This document shows positions 12,201 to 23,350 of a DNA stretch of 64,000 nt, piece by piece; the stretch's first letter is position 1, and every line of letters starts with the position of its first letter. The notes under the pieces were generated by a model. That model made no database searches. It was not told the DNA's origin and worked only from the letters and a program-made list of their open reading frames with translations. Position numbers and translations under genes: made by a program. Where the stretch lies: positions 39,357,603-39,421,602 of the forward strand of contig CM075760.1 of NCBI GenBank assembly GCA_037974335.1, given 5' to 3'. Source of the DNA: Prionace glauca (lineage: Eukaryota; Chordata; Chondrichthyes; Carcharhiniformes; Carcharhinidae).

Positions 12201-14298
12201 GAGACAGAAACAGATACAGAGAGAGATACACACAGACATAGAGAGGGAGAGAGAGACAGATACAGAGAGAGATAGAGACACACACGGCACAGATACAGAG
12301 AGAGACACACACACAGTTACAGAGAGAGAGATATAAAGAGAGAGACGGATGCAGAAGAGAGAGAGATAGAGGCCGAGAGAGAGAGAGATACAGAGAGAGA
12401 CAGAAACAGATACAGAGAGAGATACACACAGACATAGAGAGGGAGAGAGAGACAGATACAGAGAGAGACGCAGGGAGAGAGAGAGGGAGACACAGCGGGG
12501 GAGAGAGAGGGAGAGTCAGACAAACAGAAATACAGAGACACAGATACAGAGAGAGACACACACAGATACAGAGAGAGAGACACACACAGATACAGAGAGA
12601 GAGAGACACAGATACAGAGAGAGAGAGACACAGATACAGAGAGAGAGACACACAGATACAGAGAGAGAGAGAGACACAGATATAGAGAGAGAGACACACA
12701 CAGATACAGAGAGAGACACACACAGATACAGAGAGAGAGACACACGCACAGATACAGAGAGAGACACACACACAGTTACAGAGAGAGAGATATAAAGAGA
12801 GAGACGGATACAGAGAGAGTGACACACAGATACAGAGAGAGAGACACACACACCAGATACAGAGAGAGAGACACACACACAGATACAGAGAGAGAGAGAC
12901 ACACAGATACAGAGAGAGAGAGACACAGATATAGAGAGGGAGAGAGAGACAGATACAGAGTGAGACGCAGGGAGAGAGAGAGGGAGATACAGGGGGAGAG
13001 AGAGAGGGAGAGTCAGACACAGATACAGAGAGAGACACACAGATACAGAGAGAGAGAGACACAGATACAGTGAGAGAGAGACACACAGATACAGAGAGAG
13101 AGAGACACAGATACAGAGAGAGAGACACACACACAGATACAGAGAGAGAGAGACACAGAGAGAGAGATAGAGAGACACGCACACAAAGAGGGAGAGAGAT
13201 AGAGACAGGGAGAGAAAGAGACAGAGAGAGAGGGGACATAGATAGAGAGGGACACACATACAAGAGGACACTGAGAGAGAGAAGCAGAATTAGAGAGACA
13301 GAGAGACACACACACACACACAGAGAAGCAGAATGAGAGAGACAGAGAGAGAGGCACACACACACACACAGACACACACACACACACACACACAGACACA
13401 CACAAACACACAGAGAGAAACACAGATGCACAAAGAGAGAAACACACAAGCACAGTAAAGTGAATAAAAACACACGCACACAAAGAGAGAAACACAGATG
13501 CATAAAGAAACACACACACACAAACAAAGAGAGAAACACACACACAGTGAGAAACACACACACACAAACAAAGAGAGAAACACACACACAGTGAGAAACA
13601 CACACACACACAGAAACAAATGCACACACAACAGAAACACATACACACAAACAGAAAAACACACACACAAAGAGCAAAACACAACACACACAAAGAGAGA
13701 AAAACACATGCTCGCAAAGTGAGAAACACACACACGCACAAAGTGAGAAACACACACATGCACAAAGCGAGAAACACACACACACACAAAGCGAGAAACA
13801 CACACACGCACAAAGCGAGAAACACACACCGCACAAAGCGAGAAACACACACACGCACAAAGCGAGAAACACACACAACACACAAAATGAGAAACACACA
13901 CACGCACAAAGCGAGAAACACACACACCCCCAAGCGAGAAACACACACACGCACAAAGCGAGAAACACACACACGCACAAAGCGAGAAACAACACACACG
14001 CCACAAAGCGAGAAACACACACACGCACAAAGCGAGAAACACACACACGCACAAAGCGAGAAACACACACACACACAAAGCGAGAAACACACACACGCAC
14101 AAAGCGAGAAACACACACACACACCAAAGCGAGAAACACACACACGCACAAAGCGAGAAACACACACACGCACACAGGAAAACACAGTCACAAAGAGAGA
14201 AACACACACAAACAAAGAGAAAAACACACACACAAAAAGAGAAAAACACAAACACACGCACACAACACACACACAAAGCGAGAAACAAATAGTAGAGA
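9295..14298. repeat. CA/GA tract of unit 2, without LINE insertions
   Basis: About 5 kb of simple sequence in several flavours: GATACAGAGA to about 10,900; CACACAGAAACACACACAAAGAGAAAC to about 11,800; GA/GATACA again to 13,300; then about 25 reiterations of AAAGCGAGAAACACACACACGC (13,740-14,170). Near 10,300 the sequence passes through the site that holds a LINE in units 1 and 3. The plus-strand LINE tail expected at the end of the unit is also absent. No gene. Confidence 0.85.
13735..14172. repeat. About 26-bp minisatellite AAAGCGAGAAACACACACACGCAC
   Basis: The most regular subarray of the unit 2 tract, with repeats of roughly 24-28 bp anchored by AAGCGAGAAAC. Variants carry CGCCAC, CCCCCA or AAATGAG. 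The regularity points to local unequal exchange or slippage newer than the surrounding tract. Confidence 0.75.
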
Positions 14299-14316
14299 GT
14301 ATCCCTCTCTACTATT
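14288..14316. repeat. Fold-back inverted repeat at a LINE edge
   Basis: AATAGTAGAGAG (14288-14299), spacer TATCC, then CTCTCTACTATT (14305-14316): a perfect 12-bp inverted repeat. The right arm is part of the LINE tail. The left arm is the same LINE sequence inverted, at the junction with the CA/GA tract. Confidence 0.8.
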
Positions 14317-14456
14317 ACCTCTGGCAGCTTGTTCCAGACACTCACCACCCTCTGTGTGAAAAACTGCCCCTCTGGACACTTTTGTATCTCTCCCCTCTCA
14401 CCTTAAACCTATCCCCTCTAGTTTTAGACTCCCCTACCTTTGGGACAAGATATTGA
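14299..14456 (-). mobile_element. Truncated LINE 3' end, minus strand, unit 3
   Basis: Only the upstream-most 158 bp of the element seen at 289-596 is kept. The FFTQRVV-coding part is present and the 3' UTR is gone. Its left edge is the fold-back junction. Confidence 0.75.
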
Positions 14457-15489
14457 CGGTGTGTGTGTGTTTCCCTCTTTGTGAGGGTGTGTGTTTCTCT
14501 TTGTCGTGTGTGTATTCTCTGTATTTGTGTGTGTGTTCTTGGTGTGTGTGTTTCTCTCTGTGTTTCCGTGTGTGTGTGTTTGTTTCTCTCTTTGTGTGCA
14601 TGTTTGTTTCTGTGTCCGTGATTCTCTTGGTGTGTTTCTGTGTGTCTGTGTGTGTTTCTCTCTTTCTGTGTGTGTGTTTCTCTCTTTGTATATGCACGTG
14701 TTTCAGTGTGTCTATGTGTGTATGTTTCTCTCTTTGTGTGTTTCTGTGTGTGTGTGTGTTTCTCTTTCTCTCACTCTCTGTTTCTGTGTGTGTGTTTCCT
14801 CTCTTTGTATATGCACGTGTTTCAGTGTGTCTATGTGTGTATGTTTCTCTCTTTGTGTGTTTCTGTGTGTGTGTGTGTTTCTCTTTCTCTCACTCTCTGT
14901 TTCTGTGTGTGTGTTTCTCTCTTTGTGTGTGTGTTTTTCTGTGTGTGTGTGTTTGTGCTTCTCTGTGTTTCTGTGTGTGTGTGTGTGCATTTTCTCCTTG
15001 TGTATCTGTGTTTCTCTCTTTGTGTGTGTGTGGTTTCCTTTTGTGTAGCTGTGTTTTCTCTCTTTGTGTATATGTTTATCTCTCTCTAGCTCTCTGTGTT
15101 TGTATGTGTGTGTGTATGTGTGTTTGTGCTTCTGTCTTTGTGTGTGTGTGTTTCAGTGTGTACGTTTCAGTGTGTGTGTGTTTGTTTCTGTGTGTGTGTG
15201 TGTGTTTCCTCTTTGTGTATGTGTGTGTGGTTCTGTGTGTGGGTGTGTTTCTCTGTCTGTGTGTGTGTTTCTCTCTTTGTGTGTGTGTGTTTCTCTCTTT
15301 GTGTGTGTGTGTGTTTCTCTCTTTGTGTGTATATTTCTCTTCGTGTGTGTGTGCGCTTCTCTCTTTGTGTGTGTGTTTCTGTGTGTGTGTGTTGCTGTGT
15401 GTGTAATTCTCTCGTGTGTGTTTTTTCTCCCTTTGTGTGTGTGTGTTTCTGTGTGTGTGTATTTCTTTCTTTGTCTGGTGTGTGTGCAC
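14457..15489. repeat. GT/CT tract, unit 3
   Basis: It contains a tandem duplication of about 120 bp bounded by the word TTTGTATATGCACGTG (14,684 and 14,803). Word order otherwise follows unit 1. No gene. Confidence 0.83.
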
Positions 15490-15830
15490 GAAGGGCTAGA
15501 TGGCCTACTCCTGCTCCTATTTCTTATGGTCTTATGTACACAGCTCCAGGGACCTGGGTTCGATTCCCAGCTTGGGTCACTCTCTGTATGTTCTCCCCGT
15601 GCATGCGCAGTCTGTATGTTCTCCCCGTGTCTGGGTGGGTTTCCTCTGGGTGTTCCAGTTTCCTCCCACAATCTGAAAGATGTGCTGGTTAGGGTGTATT
15701 GACTGTGCTAAATTCTCCCTCAGTGTAACCCGAACAGGCGCCGGAGTGTGGGGACTGGGGGTTTTTCACAGTAACTTTATTTCAGTGTTAATGTGAACCT
15801 ACTTGTGACACTAATAAATAAACTTTATAG
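15490..15830 (+). mobile_element. LINE tail (15490-15537) plus tRNA-derived SINE (15538-15830), unit 3
   Basis: Same fusion. The SINE has an extra copy of TGTATGTTCTCCCCGTG separated by CATGCGCAG, a local tandem duplication near 15,585-15,630 that the other units lack. The B box is intact. Confidence 0.8.
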
Positions 15831-16466
15831 AAAAGAAACTTTCTATCTTTGATAGAGAGGTTCAGGTGATTCCATTCCATATCTTCCTGCTTTGGGGAAA
15901 TGGGAATTATCTTTACATTTACAAGGATATGCGGAGGGAGATGTTTGAATGGAGATTCAGCTTTTTGGGTGATTAAAGTGTCAATTTGTTTCCAGAAGCT
16001 GTTTACAGGGATTGTCCCGAGAGATTGAATTGTTTCAGTAATGTCTACGTCTCCAATACTTCAGACAGAGGAAGGTAGCAATATACAAAAGGAAAGATTG
16101 GGGGAATCACTACATTGAAGGTGTGAGGTCTCATCACTCTCTGTCTGCTTTGGGTTTGTAATCTTTACATTTTTAAACACTGAAACCTCTTGTCCTTGTT
16201 GGGAATCTCACTGCGGTTTGAGAAAAGCAAACACTGATCCCACACTAAACCCCCCCCCAACACAGGACTGTGAAATGGAACTGATGTCAGAGTGGGTTAT
16301 TTTTATAGATGGATAAGAAACATTCCTCCATTTTCAAACCTTTCTCCTGTTTCTGTAGCGTTTCGGGCTCCCCTGTGTCCCTGTCTCTCCATCTCTGGGG
16401 CAATTTAGCATGGACAATCCCCCCAACCTTCACAACTTGGGACATTAAGGGGCAATTTCGGAATAC
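15831..16466. repeat. Unit-specific non-simple segment, copy 3
   Basis: Closest by eye to copies 1 and 4. It lacks GAGCAGAGA near 16,268. No open frame is conserved between copies. Confidence 0.7.
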
Positions 16467-17524
16467 AGAGACACACAGGTACAGAGAGAGAGAGAGACAG
16501 ACGCTGATACAGAGAGAGAGAGAGAGAGACAGATAGACACACAGATACAGAGAGAGAGAGAAAGACACAGATACAGATACAGAGAGACAGAGAGACACAA
16601 AGATACAGAGAGAGAGAGAGACACAGATGCAGATAGAGAGAGAGACACACAGATACAGATACAGAGAGAGAGAGACACACACACACACACAAAGATACAG
16701 AGAGAGAGAGAGAGACAGAGACACACACACACACAAAGATACAGAGAGAGAGAGAGAGACAGTGACACACACACACAAAGATACAGAGAGAGAGAGAGTC
16801 AGAGAGACACACATACAGAGAGAGAGAGAGGAACCACACACACAAAGATACAGAGAGAGAGACACAGATACAGAGTGACACAAATATACAGACAGAAAGA
16901 GAGAAACACAGGGAGAAATACAGTGACAGACACACAGACGTGGAAATAGAGAGACTCAGAGAAATACAGAGAGGGACACACAGATACAGAGACTCAGCGA
17001 TACAGAGATAGAGACAAACAGGTACAGAGAGACAGAGAAAAAATCCAGAGAGGGACACATATATAAAGAAACACACAGATACGGAGAGACACAGATACAG
17101 AGTGATAAAGAGAGAGACAAAAACAAGGATACAGAGAGAGAGACACACACAACAGAGTGAGAGAGAGACACAGACACTGATACAGTGAGAGAGAGACAGA
17201 CAGATACAGAGAGAGAGACACAGACAGATACAGAGAGAGAGACAAACACAGATACAGAGAGAGAGACACACACAGACACAAAGAGAGAGAGAGACAGATG
17301 CTGAGAGTGAGACAGATACAGAGAGAGAGAGAGAGAGACACACAGATACGGAGTGAAAGGGGGAGACACAGATACAGACAGAGAGACACCGATAGAGAGA
17401 GAGAGAGCGACAGACAGAGAGAGATAGAGAGACGCAGATACAGAGAGAGAGACACACACAGATACAGAGAGAGAGAGAGACACTCAGATACGGAGTGAAA
17501 GGGGGAGACACAGATACAGACAGA
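16467..17524. repeat. CA/GA/GATACA tract, unit 3
   Basis: Ends with the same two GAGTGAAAGGGGGAGAC blocks as unit 1 (about 17,350 and 17,491), the second one interrupted by the LINE. No gene. Confidence 0.85.
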
Positions 17525-18472
17525 GAACATAAGAACATAAGAACATAAGAAATAGGAGCAGGAGTAGGCCATCTGGCCCTTCGAGCCTGCCCCGCCATTC
17601 AATAAGATCATGGCTGATCTGTCGTGGCTCAGCTCCACCTTCCCGCCCTCTCCCCATAACCCTTAATCCCTTCTCTTATCAAAAACCCATCAACCCGTTT
17701 CTTAAAAATATTTAGCGAGGCAGCCTCCACCACTTCAATGGGCAGAGAATTCCAGAGATTCACCACCCTTTGAGTGAAGAAGTTCCTCCTCAACTCTGTT
17801 CTAAACCGCCCCCCCTTTATCTTGAGGCTGTGCCCCCTAGTCCTACTGTCTTTTTTGAGCGGGAAGAGTCTCTCCACCTCTATCCTATCCATCCCATTCA
17901 TCATCTTATACGTCTCAATGAGATCTCCCCTCATTCTTCTAACTCTAACGAGTACAAGCCTAGTTCATTCAGCCTCTCCTCATAGCTCAATCCCCATCAA
18001 CTCCGGTATCAGCCGAGTAAACCTCCTCTGCACTCCCTCCAGGGCCAAAATATCCTTGCGCAGGTGCGGCGCCCAAAACTGCACACAGTACTCCAGCTGC
18101 GGCCTCACCAATGCCCTATACAGCTGTAGCAAGACCTCCCTACTTTTATATTCAATCCCCCTCGCTATGAAGGCCAGCATCCCATTCGCCTTCCTGACCA
18201 CCTGCTGCACCTGCAAGCTGGGCTTTTGCGACTCATGCACAAGGACCCCGAGGTCCCTCTGCACCGTCGCCTGCTGCAGTTTTTCGCCCCGTAAGTAATA
18301 GTCCTTCCTACCATTCCTCCTACCAAAGTGGACCACCTCACACTTGCCAACATTAAATTCCATTTGCCATTTCCTGGCCCATTCGCCCAGCATATCTAGA
18401 TCCTTCTGCAGACTCTCCACACCCTCCTCACAATTTGTCTTTCCCCCAATCTTGGTGTCATCAGCAAAAGAG
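17525..18472 (-). mobile_element. LINE ORF2 fragment with reverse-transcriptase motif, minus strand, unit 3
   Basis: Same ends and same flanks as the copy at 3733, with about 15 differences over some 950 bp by eye (roughly 1.5 percent). A one-base deletion near 17,940 (TTCTAACTC against TTCTAAACTC) and a small rearrangement near 17,992 break the reading frame that is open in the first copy. The FADDTK motif and the three-fold GAACATAA tail are kept. Identical insertion flanks mean that it came by segmental duplication, not by a new insertion. Confidence 0.88.
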
Positions 18473-19557
18473 ATAGAGAGACGCAGATACAGAGAGAGAA
18501 ACAGATAAACAAAGAGACAGAGAGAGAGAGAGACACACACACACACACACAGAGATACCCACCCAGAGAGAGAGAAAGAGACAGAGTGAGACACAGAGAG
18601 TGAAAGAGAGAGATGCAGAGAGAGAGTGTCACACATAGACAGACAGAGAGAGACAGACAGAGAGACAGAGAGAGAGAGACAGGGAGAGACAGACAGAGAG
18701 AAAGAGAGAGACACACACAGATACAGAGAGATGGAGACATACAGATAGAGTGAGAGACACACAGATACAAAGAGAGAGACAGGCACAGATACAGAGAGAG
18801 ACACACACAGATACAGAGAGACAGAGATACACAGATACAGACAGAGACACACAGATACAGAGAGAGAGGGATAGAGAGATACAGAGAGAGAGACACACAG
18901 ATGCAGAGAGAGATAGACACAACAGATACAGACAGAGAGACATACAGATAGAGTGAGAGAGAGACACACACACAGATACAATGAGACACACACAGAGACG
19001 CAGAGAGAGACACACACACACTCGCAGATACAGAGACACAGAGAGAGCGAAGCAGAATGAGAGACAGAGAGACACACACACACAGACACACACACACATA
19101 AAGAGAAAAACACAATCACACACACACACAGAAACACACACACAAAGACAAAAACACACACACAAAGAGAGAAACACACGCACACACAAAGAGAGAAACA
19201 CACACATGCAAAGAGAGGAACACATACAAAGAGAAAAACACACACACACAGAAACACACACACAAAGAGAGAAACGCACATGCAGAGAAACACACACATG
19301 TGCAAAGAGAGAAACACACACACACAAAGAGAGAAACACACACACACAAAGTGAGAATCATACACAGAGTGAGAAACACATACACGCACAGAGCAACCCC
19401 ACACGCACACACACACACACACACAGAAACACACACAGTCACAGAGAGAGAAACACACACACACCCGAAGAGAAAAACACACAAACAGAAAAAGAGAAAC
19501 ACACACACAAAGCGAGAACACACACAGAGCAAGAAACACACACATACACAGAGCAAC
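18473..19557. repeat. CA/GA tract, unit 3
   Basis: Shorter than the unit 1 counterpart by about 250 bp; the blocks corresponding to about 5,370-5,620 are missing. No gene. Confidence 0.84.
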
Positions 19558-20112
19558 TTTATAAGACCCTTGTCAGGCCTCATTTAGAGTATTGTGCGCA
19601 GTTCTGGTCGCCTCACTATAGGAAAGATGTAGAAGCTATTGAGAGGGTACAGAGGAGATTTACAAGGATGTTGCCTGGACTGGGAGGCATGCCTTATGAA
19701 GTTAGGTTGAGGGAGCTGGGACTCTTTTCCCTAGAGAGACGAAGGTTGAGAGGCGACCTGATAGAAGTTTACAAAATGTTGAGAGGAATAGATAGGGTGG
19801 ATTCTCAGAGGCTATTTCCCCAGGTTGAAATGGTCGCTACGAGAGGACACAGATTTAAGGTGCGGGGAGAAAGTACAGAAGTGATGTTAGGGGTAAGTTT
19901 TTCACTCAGAGGGTGGTGAGTGAATGGAATCGGCTGCCGTCAGTGGCGGTGGAGGCGAACTCACTGGGGTCTTATAAAAGACTTCTGGATGAGTATATGG
20001 GGTTTAATGAGATTGAGGATTATAGATAGGTCTGTAGGTTGGTAGGTGTTGATGTGATCGGCGCAACTTGTGGGCCGAAGGGCCTGTTTGTGCTGTAGTG
20101 TTCTATGTTCTA
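19558..20112 (+). mobile_element. LINE 3' end, plus strand, unit 3
   Basis: Homolog of 6010-6573, differing at about seven places. A one-base deletion near 19,868 (GGGGAGAAAG against GGGGAGGAAAG) shifts the frame just before the FFTQRVV block. The tail has two TTCTATG units instead of three. Confidence 0.86.
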
Positions 20113-20572
20113 ACACACACGCACAGAGCAACACACACGCACAGAGCAACACACACACAAAGACAGAAACACACACACAAAGGGAGAAACATACACACAA
20201 GCGCAAAGAGAGAAACACACACACACAGAAACACACATAAAAGAAGAGAGAAACACACAGACACCCAAAGAGAAACACACACACACACAAAGTGAGAAAC
20301 ACACACACAAAGAGAGAAACACACACACACAAAGTGAGAAACACACACACACAAAGCGAGAAACACACACACACACAAAGAGAGAAACACACACACACAC
20401 ACAGAAACACACACTCACAAAGAGAGAAACACACACACACAAAGTGAGAAACACACACACAAAGAGAGAAACACACACACACAAAGTGAGAAACACACAC
20501 ACACAAAGAGAGAAACACACACACACACAGAAACACACACTCACAGAGAGAGAAACACACACACACACACAA
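20113..20572. repeat. CA/GA tract, unit 3
   Basis: AAAGTGAGAAACACAC and AAAGAGAGAAACACAC blocks. It ends where the inverted module starts. No gene. Confidence 0.83.
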
Positions 20573-21539
20573 GGTAACAGGCCCTTCACACACTCATATA
20601 CAAAGAGAGAAACACACACACACAAAGACACACAGAAACACACCAAGAGAAACACACACAGAAACAAACACACACACAAAGAGAGAAATACACACACACA
20701 CAGAGAAATATAGAGAAACACACACACCAAGAAACATGCACACGGACACAGAAACACACACACATACACAGAAATACACACACACAAAACACACGCACAC
20801 AAAGAGAGAAACACACACACACAAAGCGAGAAACACACACACACAAAGCGAGTAACACACACACACACAAAGTGAGAAACACACACACACAAAGAGAGAA
20901 ACACACACACACACAGAAACACACACTCACAAAGAGAGAAACACACACACACACAGAAGGAAACAGGCCCTTCACACACTCATATACAAAGAGAGAAACA
21001 CACACACACAGACACACAGAAACACACTAAGAGAAACACACACAGAAACAAACACACACACAAAGAGAGAAACACACACACACACAGAGAAATATAGAGA
21101 AACACACACACCAAGAAACACGCACACGGACACAGAAACACACACACATACACAGAAATACACACACACAAAACACATGCACACAAAGAGAGAAACACAC
21201 ACACGCACAAAGAGAGAAACACACACACACAAAGAGAGAAACACACACACACACACAAGGAAACAGGCCCTTCACACACTCATATACAAAGAGAGAAACA
21301 CACACACACAAAGACACACAGAAACACACTAAGAGAAACACACACAGAAACAAACACACACACAAAGAGAGAAACACACACACACACACAGAAATATAGA
21401 GAAACACACACACCAAGAAACACGCACACGGACACAGAAACACACACACATACACAGAAATACACACACACAAAACACATGCACACAAAGAGAGAAACAC
21501 ACACACGCACAAAGAGGGAAACACACACACACACACACA
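20573..21539. repeat. Inverted, triplicated module (386, 300 and 281 bp)
   Basis: Three consecutive modules start at 20573, 20959 and 21259. Each opens with 15 bp of LINE tail (GGAAACAGGCCCTTC, or GGTAACAGG in the first). Each continues with ACACACTCATATACAAAGAG and the reverse complement of the unit 1 GT/CT tract (about 640-890), identified by rare words such as AGAAATATAGAGAAAC and CACCAAGAAA. In all other units this part runs in the opposite direction. Confidence 0.82.
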
Positions 21540-21633
21540 GGTGAATATCTTGTCCCAAAGGTAGGGGATTCTAAAACTAGAGGGGATAGGTTTAAGGTGA
21601 GAGGGGAGAGATACAAAAGTGTCCAGAGGGGCA
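21540..21633 (+). mobile_element. LINE 3' end fragment in inverted orientation, unit 4
   Basis: GTGAATATCTTGTCCC to GTCCAGAGGGGCA is the reverse complement of 14,360-14,456, i.e. the same LINE tail now with its coding direction on the plus strand. It breaks off at 21,633 directly into a normally oriented GT/CT tract. Confidence 0.82.
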
Positions 21634-22378
21634 TCTTTGTGTGTGTGTGTTTTTCTGTGTGTGTGTGTTTGTGCTTCTCTCCTTGTGTGTGTATGCATGT
21701 GTGTGTTTCACTGTCTGTGTGTGTGTGTGTTTCTCTCTTTATGTTTGTGTGTTTTTCTCTTTGTGTGTGTGAGTGTTTCTGTGAGTGTGTATTTCTCTCT
21801 TTGTGTGTGTGTGTGTGTTTCTGTGTGTGTGTTTCTCTCTTTGCGTGTGTATTTCTCCATGTGTGTGTGCGCGCTTCTCTCTTTGTGTGTGTGTGTGTTT
21901 CTCTCTTTGTATGTGTTTGTGAGTGTGTGTGTGTGTGTGTTTCTTTCTTTGTATGTATCTGTGTTTCTCTCTTTGTATGTGTTTGTGAGTGTCTGTGTGT
22001 GTGTTTCTCTCTTTGTGTGTGTGTGTTGCTCTGTGTGTGTGATTCTCTCTTGTGTGTGTGTGTGTTTTTTCTCTCTTTGTGCGTGTATGTTTCTCTCTTT
22101 GGGTGTGTGTGTTTCTCTCTTTTTCTGTGTTTGTATTTCCTTGTGTGTGTGTTGCTCTGTGTGTGTCTTTCTGTCTTTGTGCGTGTATGTTTCTCTCTTT
22201 GGGTGTGTGTGTTTCTCTCTTTTTCTGTGTTTGTATTTCCTTGTGTGTGTGTTGCTCTGTGTGTGTCTTTCTGTCTTTGTGCGAGTGTGTGTGTTTCTCT
22301 CTTTGTATGTGTCTGTGAGTGTGTGTGTGTGTTTCTTTCTTTGTGTGTGTGTTTTTCTCTTTGTGTCTGTGTGTGCGC
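21634..22378. repeat. GT/CT tract, unit 4
   Basis: It begins at the point corresponding to about 1000 in unit 1. A block of about 110 bp (TTTGTGCGTGTATGTTTCTC to TTGCTCTGTGTGTGTC) is tandemly doubled at 22,076-22,280. No gene. Confidence 0.83.
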
Positions 22379-22702
22379 GAAGGGCTAGATGGCCTACTCC
22401 TGCTCCTATTTCTTATGTTCTTGTGTACACAGCTCCAGGGACCTGGGTTCGATTCCCAGCTTGGGTCACTCTCTGTGCGGAGTCTGTATGTTCTCCCCGT
22501 GTCTGGGTGGGTTTCCTCCGGGTGCTCCGGTTTCCTCCCACAATCTGAAAGATGTGCTGGTTAGGGTGTATTGACTGTGCTAAATTCTCCCTCAGTGTAA
22601 CCCGAACAGGCGCCGGAGTGTGGGGACTAGGGGATTTTCACAGTAACTTTATTCCAGTGTTAATGTGAACCTACTTGTGACACTAATAAATAAACTTTAT
22701 AG
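22379..22702 (+). mobile_element. LINE tail (22379-22426) plus tRNA-derived SINE (22427-22702), unit 4
   Basis: Same fusion as units 1-3. The B box is intact, with a standard AATAAATAAACTTTAT end. Confidence 0.8.
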
Positions 22703-23350
22703 AAAAGAAACTTTCTATCTTTGATAGAGAGGTTCAGGTGATTCCATTCCATATCTTCCTGCTTTGGGGGAATGGGAATTATCTTTACATTTACAAGGAT
22801 ATGCGGAGGGAGATGTTTGAATGGAGATTCAGCTTTTTGGGTGATTAAAGTGTCAATTTGTTTCCAGAAGCTGTTTACAGGGATTGTCCCGAGAGATTGA
22901 ATTGTTTCAGTAATGTCTACATCTCCAATACTTCAGACAGAGGAAGGTAGCAATATACAAAAGGAAAGATTGGGGGAATCACTACATTGAAGGTGTGAGG
23001 TCTCATCACTCTCTGTCTGCTTTGGGTTTGTAATCTTTACATTTTTAATCACTGAAACCTCTTGTCCTTGTTGGGAATCTCACTGCGGTTTGAGAAAAGC
23101 AAACATTGATCCCACACTAAACCCCCCCCAACACAGGACTGAGCAGAGAGTGTGAAATGGAACTGCTGTCAGAGTGGGTTATTTTTATAGATGGATAAGA
23201 AACATTCCTCCATTTTCAAACCTTTCTCCTGTTTCTGTAGCGTTTCGGGCTCCCCTGTGTCCCTGTCTCTCCATCTCTGGGGTCATTTAGCATGGACAAT
23301 CCCCCCAACCTTCACAACTTGAGACATTAAGGGGCAATTTCGGAATACAG
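22703..23350. repeat. Unit-specific non-simple segment, copy 4
   Basis: Full-length homolog of 1949-2599 including the SINE-like right end. Confidence 0.7.
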
